Assembly: GCA_031284105.1 (NCBI GenBank)
Contig: JAITAN010000031.1
Span: 1-9,258 of the forward strand
Direction: 5' to 3'
Length of the DNA: 9,258 nt
Origin: Treponema sp.
GTDB taxonomy: Bacteria > Spirochaetota > Spirochaetia > Treponematales > Breznakiellaceae
Part shown: positions 1 through 5,636 of the stretch, piece by piece
Layout of the letters: each line of letters begins with the position of its first letter
Position numbering within the stretch: the stretch's first letter is position 1
Notes under the pieces: generated by a model
The model's input: only the letters and a program-made list of their open reading frames with translations
Databases searched by the model: none
Told to the model about the DNA's origin: nothing
Position numbers and translations under genes: made by a program

Positions 1-83
1 ACAATTAAAGCAGGGCGAGTTTTCCGCATTTCTGCACCAATTGTTGGATCTAAATTTATTAGCCAGATTTCACTTTGTTTCAT
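1..83 (-). CDS. MazF/PemK-family toxin, N-terminal part (runs off the window)
   Basis: Read on the minus strand from the ATG at 83-81, the frame is open to the window edge and gives 27 residues that include EIWLINLDPTIG and RKTRPALIV. This is the characteristic first strand and loop of MazF/PemK/Kid endoribonucleases, which cleave mRNA at short sequence motifs and are held inactive by a co-expressed antitoxin. The start lies inside the 3' end of the antitoxin gene (14-base overlap), the usual antitoxin-first order with translational coupling. The conserved Arg of the RKTRPAL segment, typical of the active-site and dimer region, is present. Only about a quarter of a normal 110-residue MazF is visible, so I cannot tell whether the gene is intact. 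Confidence 0.85.
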   Translation of the reverse strand, partial: MKQSEIWLINLDPTIGAEMRKTRPALI

Positions 84-282
84 AAAATTCCTCATAATCA
101 AGACTTGTAAAATCTACTAAACTTTTGTCATGTTTGTAATCGTTGTATAAAACATCAGCGGCTTCTTTCATAATTATTTTTTGTTCTTCTTCACGAATAG
201 AATGAATAATTTTCTCCACAATCAACATTCTCTGCGTCAAAGGTAATAGATCAATCTTTTGGATTATTTCCACAGTTTCCAT
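70..282 (-). CDS. Antitoxin of a MazEF/PemIK-like type II toxin-antitoxin pair
   Basis: A 70-residue acidic protein. Residues about 8-32 (KIDLLPLTQRMLIVEKIIHSI) resemble the N-terminal helical segment of small addiction-module proteins. The tail has the pattern of a Tyr followed by acidic residues, FTSLDYEEFYE, that often ends MazF or PemK partners; in such antitoxins the C-terminal part wraps the toxin and the N-terminal part dimerises and binds DNA. The start is ATG 282-280 with AGGGGA about six bases upstream on the minus strand. The toxin gene overlaps its last 14 bases. A promoter and a perfect inverted repeat directly upstream fit autoregulation by the pair. The assignment rests mainly on the adjacent MazF and this tail; I cannot name the exact antitoxin family. 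Confidence 0.8.
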   Translation of the reverse strand: METVEIIQKIDLLPLTQRMLIVEKIIHSIREEEQKIIMKEAADVLYNDYKHDKSLVDFTSLDYEEFYETK

Positions 283-299
283 TCTGTCCCCTATAATTC

Positions 300-333
300 A
301 TATATTATGTATATAAAAATATACATAATATAT
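300..333. promoter_or_regulatory. Perfect inverted repeat, probable operator of the toxin-antitoxin operon
   Basis: Two perfect 15-base arms (300-314 and 319-333; core TATATTATGTATAT) are separated by AAAA. The repeat lies 18 bases upstream of the antitoxin start, just past its RBS, and covers the predicted transcription start and the end of the -10 box of the minus-strand promoter. That is the usual place for antitoxin-mediated autorepression. The sequence is almost entirely A/T, so a chance palindrome is more likely than in mixed sequence, but 15 exact pairs with a short centre is still notable. Confidence 0.6.
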
Positions 334-361
334 TATAATATTATTTGGTACTTATAGTCAA
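332..361 (-). promoter_or_regulatory. Sigma-70-type promoter of the toxin-antitoxin operon
   Basis: On the minus strand TTGACT (361-356, five of six consensus bases) is followed after 18 bases by TATAAT (337-332, perfect). The expected start at about 325 gives a leader of about 40 bases that passes through the inverted repeat before reaching the RBS AGGGGA. The region is very AT-rich, so other -10 matches exist nearby. Confidence 0.5.
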
Positions 362-475
362 TAGATATTTTATCTTCTTTTTTACAATTTTTTTAGAAAA
401 AATGTCGCATACCGTTCCGGCTGTATGCGGCATTTTGCCGGCCCGGATAAGAGCGTTGCGCTTCCATTCTCCCCA

Positions 476-503
476 TTGCAATTATTACAAAACGGTCTAT
501 ACT
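476..503 (+). promoter_or_regulatory. Promoter predicted to give a leaderless ychF mRNA
   Basis: TTGCAA (476-481), a 16-base spacer and TATACT (498-503) form a good sigma-70-type promoter. Only six bases separate the -10 from the A of the ychF ATG at 510, so transcription should start at or next to that A. No Shine-Dalgarno sequence is present between 480 and 509, which fits translation from a leaderless transcript. Confidence 0.5.
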
Positions 504-509
504 ATAGAT

Positions 510-1634
510 ATGTCATTAAATTGCGGTATTGTAGGACTCCCCAACGTGGGAAAATCCACCATATTTTCGGCGTTAAGCGCCTCGCCGGCGGAAGCCGCTA
601 ACTATCCATTCTGTACTATCGCTCCAAACACCGGTATTGTTACTATTGCCGACAGCCGGCTTAACGCATTAACGGAACTTTTTCATCCGCAAAGGACTAT
701 TCCCGCAAGCGTAGAGTTTGTTGATATTGCGGGGCTTGTACAAGGCGCGTCAAAAGGCGAAGGTCTCGGTAATCAATTCCTGTCCCATATCCGCGAGGTA
801 GGCGTCATTGTACATGTTGTACGCTGTTTCGATGATCCCGATATTGTCCATGTGGCAAACGCAATCGATCCGGCGTCCGATATGGAGATCATCAACATAG
901 AGCTTGCCCTTGCCGATCTTGAAACCCTTGCCAAGCGCAGGGAGCGGGCTGAACGCAGCCTCAAGGCGCAAGTGAAGCCGAGTCAGAAAACCGCGGAAAC
1001 CGTACTTTCGGCGTTGCATAAGATCGAACCATTCCTTGAGAACGGCAAGACGGCGCGTGCCGTGGAACTTACCGATGATGAAAAAGCCGCGGTGTACGAC
1101 TGCCGCTTTATTACCATGAAGCCGCAATTATACGTGTGCAATGTTGACGAAGGCGGGATGCGCGCCTTTTCATCGGGAGAGGCGAACGCATATATAAAAA
1201 CAGTTATGAACCGCGCCGAAAAGGAAGGTTCTGAAGCCGTTGTTATCTGCGGAAAATTTGAGGCGGAACTTGCCGATATTGATGAGGCTGAAGAAAAGCA
1301 GGCTTTTCTTAGAGAACTCGGCTTAAAGGAATCCGGTCTTTCCGCGCTGACGCATGCCGCATACCGCCTCCTTGGTTTGCGGACATTCTTTACCGCAGGA
1401 GCGGACGAATGCCGCGCATGGACGATTCACGCCGGAGATACCGCTCCACAAGCGGCAGGCGTCATTCATACGGATTTTGAGAAAGGATTCATCAAAGCGG
1501 AGGTGTACTCGTACGGAGATATTGTGCACTATGGGACGGAAGCAAAGATTAAGGAAGCAGGTAAGTACCGTGTTGAAGGAAAAGAGTACGTGGTACGTGA
1601 CGGAGATGTGATATTTTTTAAGTTTAATGTGTGA
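510..1634 (+). CDS. ychF: YchF/Obg-family P-loop ATPase (OLA1-type)
   Basis: A ribosome-associated P-loop protein that, unlike most GTPase relatives, hydrolyses ATP; it is linked to translation control and the oxidative stress response. From the ATG at 510 it is 374 residues, close to the family's usual 363-370. The P-loop GLPNVGKST is at 9-17, the conserved NYPFCTI segment at 31-37, and the G3 motif DIAGL at 72-76. At 211-214 NVDE replaces the GTPase NKxD; this NxxE form marks ATP specificity. A helical insert lies at about 125-200, and a C-terminal TGS domain from about 290 contains RAWTI, AAGVIHTDFEKGF and AEV. The frame stays open further upstream (an ATG at 402 exists), but family proteins begin just before CGIVGLPNVGKS, so 510 is preferred. 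There is no RBS; the -10 box six bases upstream suggests a leaderless mRNA. The stop overlaps a possible GTG of the next gene. Confidence 0.96.
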   Translation: MSLNCGIVGLPNVGKSTIFSALSASPAEAANYPFCTIAPNTGIVTIADSRLNALTELFHPQRTIPASVEFVDIAGLVQGASKGEGLGNQFLSHIREVGVIVHVVRCFDDPDIVHVANAIDPASDMEIINIELALADLETLAKRRERAERSLKAQVKPSQKTAETVLSALHKIEPFLENGKTARAVELTDDEKAAVYDCRFITMKPQLYVCNVDEGGMRAFSSGEANAYIKTVMNRAEKEGSEAVVICGKFEAELADIDEAEEKQAFLRELGLKESGLSALTHAAYRLLGLRTFFTAGADECRAWTIHAGDTAPQAAGVIHTDFEKGFIKAEVYSYGDIVHYGTEAKIKEAGKYRVEGKEYVVRDGDVIFFKFNV

Positions 1635-1654
1635 AGGGTACATGCGGGGTAACT

Positions 1655-2140
1655 ATGGATACCAATGGATCGAATAACGGCTTTTTTGTACGACAAGGGA
1701 TCTTCATAGCGTCTGCGGCGTTACAGAAGTATTCTTTATTCGGCGGGCTTTCGGATGAACAAATAGAACGGCTGCTTCCATATCTGGAATATAGCGCTTT
1801 TCCGGCAGGAGCCATCATTATGCACGAAGGGGTCTACAACGACCGCGTCTATTTTATACTTGAAGGAACGGTTGAAGTAAGAGAAAATAACGTTGAACTG
1901 ATAGAAATGCACACAGGCGACTCTTTCGGTGAAATGGAGCTTATTGAAATTATCCCTGTTGTGGCTACGATAAAAGCGCTGGACGACGTGGTAACTTTAT
2001 CACTTTCCAATAAGAAACTGCACGAACTATACAAGAACGACATTGCCGCGTTTGCAATGATAATCATGAATCTTGCGCGGGAGCTTTCCAGACGGCTCAG
2101 GCGTATGAATACGATAGTGGTGGGCGAACATGCGGAATAA
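1655..2140 (+). CDS. Stand-alone cyclic-nucleotide-binding-domain protein
   Basis: A 161-residue protein that is almost entirely one cNMP-binding (Crp/CAP N-terminal) beta-roll domain: LFGGLSDEQIERL at about 28-40, FPAGAIIMHEG at 49-59, YFILEGTVEV at 66-75, and the phosphate-binding cassette FGEMELIEIIPVVATI at 91-106, followed by helices to about 152. There is no helix-turn-helix or enzymatic domain, so it is not a complete Crp-type regulator. The cassette keeps FGE, but the Arg that binds the cyclic phosphate (PRAAT in typical members) is Val (PVVAT), so nucleotide binding is doubtful. The chosen ATG at 1655 has GCGGGG just upstream. A GTG at 1631 that overlaps the ychF stop as GTGA would add eight residues and is an alternative. 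The end overlaps the next gene by 11 bases, suggesting co-translation. The function is unknown; a signal-sensing or partner-binding role is inference. Confidence 0.85.
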   Translation: MDTNGSNNGFFVRQGIFIASAALQKYSLFGGLSDEQIERLLPYLEYSAFPAGAIIMHEGVYNDRVYFILEGTVEVRENNVELIEMHTGDSFGEMELIEIIPVVATIKALDDVVTLSLSNKKLHELYKNDIAAFAMIIMNLARELSRRLRRMNTIVVGEHAE

Positions 2141-2918
2141 ATTTACCGAAGAATTGGCTATATGCGGATTTAACGCGGTAATGGCCGTTGGAGAATTCCA
2201 TCCTGAGACCATTAACCGCCTCTTTTTACGGCAGGATCGTTTTTCCTCCTTTACTAAAGTATGCAAAGGGTTGGCGGAGCGTAAACGTCCCTATAAAATC
2301 TGTGAAGATGAGGAGCTTGAACGTATCTGCAAAAGCAGCCATCATCAAGGGATGGTTGCCATGATTGAGCAGCCGGTTATTGCGGGTTTAACCAAAGACG
2401 ATCTCGAACAGTGGGATGCGGAGGGCTTAACCGGTCTTGTGCTTCACTCGGTGGGCAACGATCACAATTTTGGCGCAATGGCGCGTTCAGCAGCCTTTTT
2501 CGGCGCGCATTTCATCGTTATCTCCGATGGGGACGCGGACGCCCAGCTTACCACGGCCGCCTACCGTGTGGCGGAAGGCGGCATGGAGCACGTCGTTGTC
2601 CGCAGCATCCACGATACGGCTGCCTTTTTACAGGACGCTTCACGGCGGCTCATCACCATCGGTACGGAACCGCGCGCCCGCTGGCGTATAGGCGACCTTG
2701 ATGCAATCGTGCGGGAGCAATTGAAGCATATCCGTAGACGTTCCCGCGGATGCCCCGGGTTCGCCCTTGTCATCGGCAATGAAGAAACGGGGCTGCCGGA
2801 TGAGATTAAACGGCAGTGTTCTACCCTCGTGCGGGTTCCCGGCGCGGGCAACATGGAGAGCCTCAATGCGGCTCATGCCGCAACGCTGTTTCTGCATGCG
2901 GTGTTTGAATATTTCTAA
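2130..2918 (+). CDS. SpoU/TrmH-family RNA 2'-O-methyltransferase, YfiF-like
   Basis: 262 residues with the two-domain SpoU layout: an L30e-like substrate-binding N-terminus (about 1-80, ending in SHHQGMVAMIEQ) and a SPOUT knot methyltransferase domain from about 100. Motif 1 is GNDHNFGAMARSAAFFG (109-125, catalytic-type Arg119), motif 2 is VIGNEETGLP (214-223), and motif 3 is GNMESLNAAHAA (240-251). The stretch AAYRVAEGGMEHV (143-155) and the HHxG end of domain 1 match what I recall of E. coli YfiF better than RlmB or TrmH, so I call it YfiF-like; its RNA target is not evident. The enzyme uses S-adenosylmethionine to methylate a ribose 2'-hydroxyl in tRNA or rRNA. The ATG at 2130 lies inside the end of the cNMP-domain gene, with GGTGGG upstream, so the two are probably translated together. 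Motif 3 has LNAAHAA where LNVSVAA is usual, a mild divergence. Confidence 0.9.
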   Translation: MRNKFTEELAICGFNAVMAVGEFHPETINRLFLRQDRFSSFTKVCKGLAERKRPYKICEDEELERICKSSHHQGMVAMIEQPVIAGLTKDDLEQWDAEGLTGLVLHSVGNDHNFGAMARSAAFFGAHFIVISDGDADAQLTTAAYRVAEGGMEHVVVRSIHDTAAFLQDASRRLITIGTEPRARWRIGDLDAIVREQLKHIRRRSRGCPGFALVIGNEETGLPDEIKRQCSTLVRVPGAGNMESLNAAHAATLFLHAVFEYF

Positions 2919-2937
2919 ATATGTGTGAATGTTGATC

Positions 2938-2987
2938 CGGTTTCAAAACCGATAGCTTATCGAGAAAATTGAGAAAATTGAGAAAAC
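2938..2987. repeat. Overlapping small palindromes and a 9-bp tandem repeat before tatD
   Basis: The gap between the methyltransferase and tatD contains the perfect inverted repeat CGGTTT-CA-AAACCG (2938-2951), which shares bases with CGATA-GCT-TATCG (2950-2962). These run into GAGAAAATT repeated twice exactly and a third time in part (2962-2987). No T-run follows, so this is not a standard terminator. It could be a control site or slippage-prone filler. Confidence 0.4.
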
Positions 2988-3019
2988 GACTCTCAATATA
3001 TGTGATATTTATGGTAGAA

Positions 3020-3826
3020 ATGCGTTTAATTGATATCGGTACAAATCTTACCCATGCGTCGTTTGATAAGGACAGGGGGCAAGTACTGCGGGATGCGGAA
3101 AGCGCGGGTGTTTCTCCGCTCATCATCACCGGAACAAATGTGGAGGAAAGCGGACATGCCCAGAAATATGCGGCGTCCTGCAATACGGCGGCGGTGAAAA
3201 AATGTTTTTCTACTGCGGGCGTGCATCCGCATGATGCGAAAACCTGCAATGAAAACACGATTGCGGAACTGAGCGTACTGGCGCATCGTCCGGACGTGGT
3301 TGCCATAGGAGAGTGCGGGCTTGATTACAACCGCGATTTTTCCCCGCGGGATGAACAGCGGAGATGGTTTGAAAAACAAGTTGAACTTGCCGCAGCATTA
3401 GAGATGCCGCTCTTCCTTCATGAACGCGATGCGTTTGACGATTTTTATCGTATTCTAAAAAAAACGGAAAAGGCGCCATGGATAAAGAAGGCGGTGCATT
3501 GTTTTACCGGGACCGGACGGGAACTTGACGCCTATCTTTCGCTGGATTGCTACATCGGCATAACGGGCTGGATATGCGATGAGCGCCGGGGCGTGCATTT
3601 GCTTCCGTTACTTACCCGGATCCCTGCGGGCCGGCTTTTACTTGAAACAGACGCGCCCTACCTATTGCCCCGTACTCTGGGGAAAGAACGCCGGTCAAGA
3701 CGCAATGAGCCGAAATATCTTGTGCATATCGCGCGGTATATTGCGGATATTCTGGGAAAAGATCCTGCGCTGCTGGCGCACGAGACGTTCCGTAATACCT
3801 GCGACTTTTTTGGTATTTTGCAATAA
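3020..3826 (+). CDS. tatD: TatD-family metal-dependent nuclease (TatD proper)
   Basis: 268 residues of a TIM-barrel metallohydrolase; E. coli TatD is a 3'-5' exonuclease that acts on DNA and RNA and is linked to repair of oxidative damage. This sequence tracks TatD rather than YcfH or YjjV: it opens with IDIGTNLTH (4-12), where TatD proper has DIGxNLT in place of the HxH of its paralogues. It continues with ITGTNVEES, TAGVHPHD (65-72), GECGLDYNR (97-105, Glu98), LFLHERDA (131-138, His134), VHCFTGT (159-165, His160), ITGWICDERRG (181-191), LLETDAPYLLPR (207-218, Asp211) and SRRNEP (226-231). All expected metal-binding or catalytic positions are present. The start is uncertain: ATG 3020 gives the shortest family-like N-terminus, ATG 3011 adds MVE, and an upstream TTG lies in the 9-bp repeat. 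No clear RBS is seen. A long 21-bp tandem array begins 10 bases after the stop. Confidence 0.95.
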   Translation: MRLIDIGTNLTHASFDKDRGQVLRDAESAGVSPLIITGTNVEESGHAQKYAASCNTAAVKKCFSTAGVHPHDAKTCNENTIAELSVLAHRPDVVAIGECGLDYNRDFSPRDEQRRWFEKQVELAAALEMPLFLHERDAFDDFYRILKKTEKAPWIKKAVHCFTGTGRELDAYLSLDCYIGITGWICDERRGVHLLPLLTRIPAGRLLLETDAPYLLPRTLGKERRSRRNEPKYLVHIARYIADILGKDPALLAHETFRNTCDFFGILQ

Positions 3827-3836
3827 CCGTCCGGGT

Positions 3837-4066
3837 GATCCCTGAAAATAAACTTTTGATCCTTTCCTTTCCTCGAAGATAAAGTTTTGATCCTTGAAGA
3901 TAAAGATGTGATCCTTGAGGATTAACTTCTGATCCTTGAAGATAAAGATTTGATCCTCGAAGATAAAGATTTAATCCTTGAGGATTAAGATTTGATCCTC
4001 GAAGATAAAGATTTGATCCTCGAGGATAAGGATTTGATCCTCGAAGATAAAGATTTGATCCTTGAA
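3837..4066. repeat. Tandem array of about 10.5 copies of a 21-bp unit
   Basis: Units begin at 3837, 3858, 3889, 3910, 3931, 3952, 3973, 3994, 4015, 4036 and 4057 (partial). All spacings are 21 bp except the second unit, which carries a 10-bp insertion (31 bp). Units start with GATCCTYGARGAT (once AATCC) and typically end in GATTT. Differences between the central copies are mostly transitions. Three copies contain the palindrome ATCCTYGAGGAT (perfect as ATCCTCGAGGAT at 4016-4027). In the plus frame ATC-CTT-GAA the unit reads as a heptapeptide ILEDKDL, but two copies carry an in-frame TAA, so it is not an intact gene. It could be a decayed coding repeat, a protein-binding array (21 bp is two helical turns) or selfish satellite DNA. 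Confidence 0.9.
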
Positions 4067-4125
4067 CTTCCCCTGCTTGAAAGAACAGGAAATTAAGCCT
4101 ATGATCAAAGAAATTTTCCCCCGCG

Positions 4126-4335
4126 GACTTGAACGGGCTCTCGTCTGACTTAAAAATTTCCCCTGCGGGCTTGAACGGACTCCCGTCTGACTTAAAATTT
4201 TCCCCTGCGGACTTGAACGGACTCCCGTCTGACTTAAAAGTTTCCCCTGTGGACTTGAACGGAATCCCGTTTGACTTAAAAGTTTCCCCTGCGGACTTGA
4301 ACGGGATCCCGTTTGACTTGATCGGGTGCGGTTAG
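4126..4335. repeat. Second tandem array: 42-bp units made of two 21-bp halves
   Basis: A GACTT (once GGCTT) motif recurs exactly every 21 bp at 4126, 4147, 4168, 4189, 4210, 4231, 4252, 4273, 4294 and 4315. Alternate copies differ: type A is GACTTGAACGG...CCCGTCT and type B is GACTTAAAAGTTTCCCCTGC, so the true repeat is a 42-bp A+B dimer present about five times. A degenerate type-B copy remains at 4360-4376. The frame starting TTG-AAC-GGA is open for 68 codons from 4129 to a TAG at 4335 and gives LNGLPSDLKVSPAD-like 14-mers, but it has no RBS, begins at a TTG inside the repeat and has no recognised homology. I treat it as repeat DNA rather than a gene. Confidence 0.9.
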
Positions 4336-4677
4336 GTCAGACCTCTGACAGGGCCGGTAGACTTAAAGGTTTCCCCAAATCGCCGCACAAGAGCATTGCT
4401 TTTGCTTTCAGGATGGTATGTGAATTACTTTCGCAGAGCATGAACATAGTAAGCGGGCCGCGGCGTTTTCCGCAAGTTCTTTCCCGCCTACTTTTTTCTA
4501 CTAGGTTTTTAATACCCTCCCCAGACGGTATGCCGGCAAACACGCTAATATGCGGCACAAAGTCCCCCGAACTACCCGGCCATTCCTAAAATAAGGAGAC
4601 ACCGGAGGGTTTACCGTTTTTCTCTCGTATTTCCGGTACGCCGCTGCCGGCGCGCCCAACAGCCCGTCCGCGGCGAA
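4336..4677. other. Unassigned intergenic stretch downstream of the arrays
   Basis: This stretch begins with small overlapping palindromes (AGGTC-A-GACCT at 4334-4344 and GTCAGA-CC-TCTGAC at 4336-4349) and the degenerate repeat copy at 4360-4376. Both strands have open frames of 60-90 codons, for example minus 4558-4337 and plus 4326-4589. I recognise no domain in any of them, and none has a convincing RBS. The G+C is close to that of the genes, so it may be a decayed gene or part of a dispersed element. I see no tRNA, insertion sequence ends or other known RNA. Confidence 0.4.
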
Positions 4678-4686
4678 ATGCAACCA

Positions 4687-4715
4687 TTGACATTAAAGCG
4701 CTTTTCATATTCAAT
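4687..4715 (+). promoter_or_regulatory. Promoter predicted to give a leaderless hydrolase mRNA
   Basis: A perfect TTGACA (4687-4692), a 17-base spacer and TTCAAT (4710-4715, four of six) form a promoter whose -10 ends seven bases before the ATG at 4723. Transcription should start at or beside that A. There is no Shine-Dalgarno upstream of 4723. A longer frame from ATG 4678 exists, but its start lies upstream of this promoter's -35. Confidence 0.5.
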
Positions 4716-4722
4716 AGTCGAT

Positions 4723-5628
4723 ATGAAGATCAGTATGAGACCATATCCGGCGCTTCTGAAACGCGCGAAAACACTTGAAATAAGCAAGCGCGAACGCATT
4801 TTCTACTACGATTCAGTCCCTGCCGATGCCGCTAAACCGCTTGTTTTGCTGATACACGGCTTGGGAGATGACGCCGATTCATGGCGCCGTCTTATCCCTC
4901 TTCTGGACGACATGTACCGGACGCTTGCGCTCGATCTGCCCGGCTTCGGACGCTCGAAGACGGGCCGCAGTATAACCATCGGCAGGCATATCAAAGCCGT
5001 TGTCTCCCTCCTCGAAATGCACGGCCCCGCGATGCTTGCCGGCAGCTCTCTTGGCGGCGTGATCGCCCAAGCCGTTGCCGCGGTGAAACCGGAACTGGTT
5101 ACAGCCCTCATACTCATTGACGGGGGTATGCCCCTTGCGAATGTACCCGGCGGAACGTTTAACCTATTGGGCAAGGCCCTGCCGTTTTACGGCGCGTATT
5201 GGTACCGCCGGTTCCGCAAGAACCACGCCGCGGCCTATCGGTCCCTTTTCGCCTATTACCATAACCTCGAAGGACTGCCGGAAGAAGAGCGCGCCTTTCT
5301 GCAAAAGCGCGTCATTGAGCGGGTGGAAAGCGCGGAGCAGGAAAAGGCGTATTTCGGTACCATGCGGAGCATGATATGGTATACCATGACCAAAACCGCG
5401 TCCGCCGCAAAGGCTCTGGCTAAGTACAAAGGCAGGGTAGCCTTTGTGTGGGGAGAAAACGACAAGATTCTACCCGCAAAAACCGCGGATGGTATCCGCT
5501 CAATACGGCCCGAAGCGCCTTTCTTCTTGGTTCCCAATGCGGGGCATTTGCCCCATCAGGAAAATCCTGCGGCCGTTGCAGCGGCGGTCGCCGCGGCGGT
5601 TGCGCAGCCAACAGCGGAATGTGTATAA
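4723..5628 (+). CDS. Alpha/beta-hydrolase fold protein
   Basis: 301 residues from ATG 4723. The motif order is that of a serine alpha/beta hydrolase: LVLLIHGLGDD with the oxyanion-hole HG at 45-46; LDLPGFGRS at about 71-79; the nucleophile elbow AGSSLGG with Ser109; the acid in WGENDKILP (Asp247); and the base in NAGHLPHQENP (His275). A cap region with many aromatics (about 145-225: FYGAYWYRRFR, FAYYHNL) separates strands 6 and 7 and would set the substrate, which cannot be deduced. The lid-type layout resembles the esterase, haloperoxidase or MhpC-like group. There is no signal peptide, so it is probably cytoplasmic. The C-terminus is very Ala-rich (AVAAAVAAAVA). The in-frame ATG at 4678 would add 15 residues; 4723 is preferred because a promoter ends seven bases before it. 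Its TAA stop lies within the TATAAT upstream of the next gene. Confidence 0.9.
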   Translation: MKISMRPYPALLKRAKTLEISKRERIFYYDSVPADAAKPLVLLIHGLGDDADSWRRLIPLLDDMYRTLALDLPGFGRSKTGRSITIGRHIKAVVSLLEMHGPAMLAGSSLGGVIAQAVAAVKPELVTALILIDGGMPLANVPGGTFNLLGKALPFYGAYWYRRFRKNHAAAYRSLFAYYHNLEGLPEEERAFLQKRVIERVESAEQEKAYFGTMRSMIWYTMTKTASAAKALAKYKGRVAFVWGENDKILPAKTADGIRSIRPEAPFFLVPNAGHLPHQENPAAVAAAVAAAVAQPTAECV

Positions 5629-5629
5629 T
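5624..5629 (+). promoter_or_regulatory. Perfect -10 box upstream of the YkgJ-like gene
   Basis: TATAAT overlaps the stop codon of the hydrolase gene and ends seven bases before the ATG at 5637. The -35 is weak: TTGCGC at 5600-5605 with an 18-base spacer. With no Shine-Dalgarno upstream of 5637, this is the third case in the window of a -10 placed for a leaderless start, though coupling to the hydrolase eight bases upstream is also possible. Confidence 0.4.
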
Positions 5630-5636
5630 ACGGTCC

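Noticed and set aside
407..428. GCATAC...GTATGC stem upstream of ychF as a terminator or riboswitch
   Set aside because: Six-base arms with a ten-base loop, no T-run following and no known RNA motif; it also lies upstream of the predicted ychF promoter.
345..509. N-terminal extension of ychF from the earlier in-frame starts (345 or 402)
   Set aside because: YchF proteins begin immediately before CGIVGLPNVGKS; the extension is low-complexity and Cys/His-rich, with no RBS, and a promoter lies within it.
2561..2897. Antisense frames within the methyltransferase gene
   Set aside because: These are shadows of the GC-rich coding strand with no independent start signals or domain content.
3837..4335. 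CRISPR array
   Set aside because: Units are directly contiguous 21- or 42-bp tandem repeats with no unique spacers, and no cas genes are nearby.
4337..4589. Two overlapping frames (plus 4326-4589, minus 4558-4337) as small genes
   Set aside because: No RBS, no recognised domain and each overlaps the other; left as unassigned sequence.
5448..5636. Upstream extension of the YkgJ-like gene inside the hydrolase gene
   Set aside because: It is an out-of-frame shadow of the hydrolase C-terminus; similarity to the family begins only after ATG 5637.
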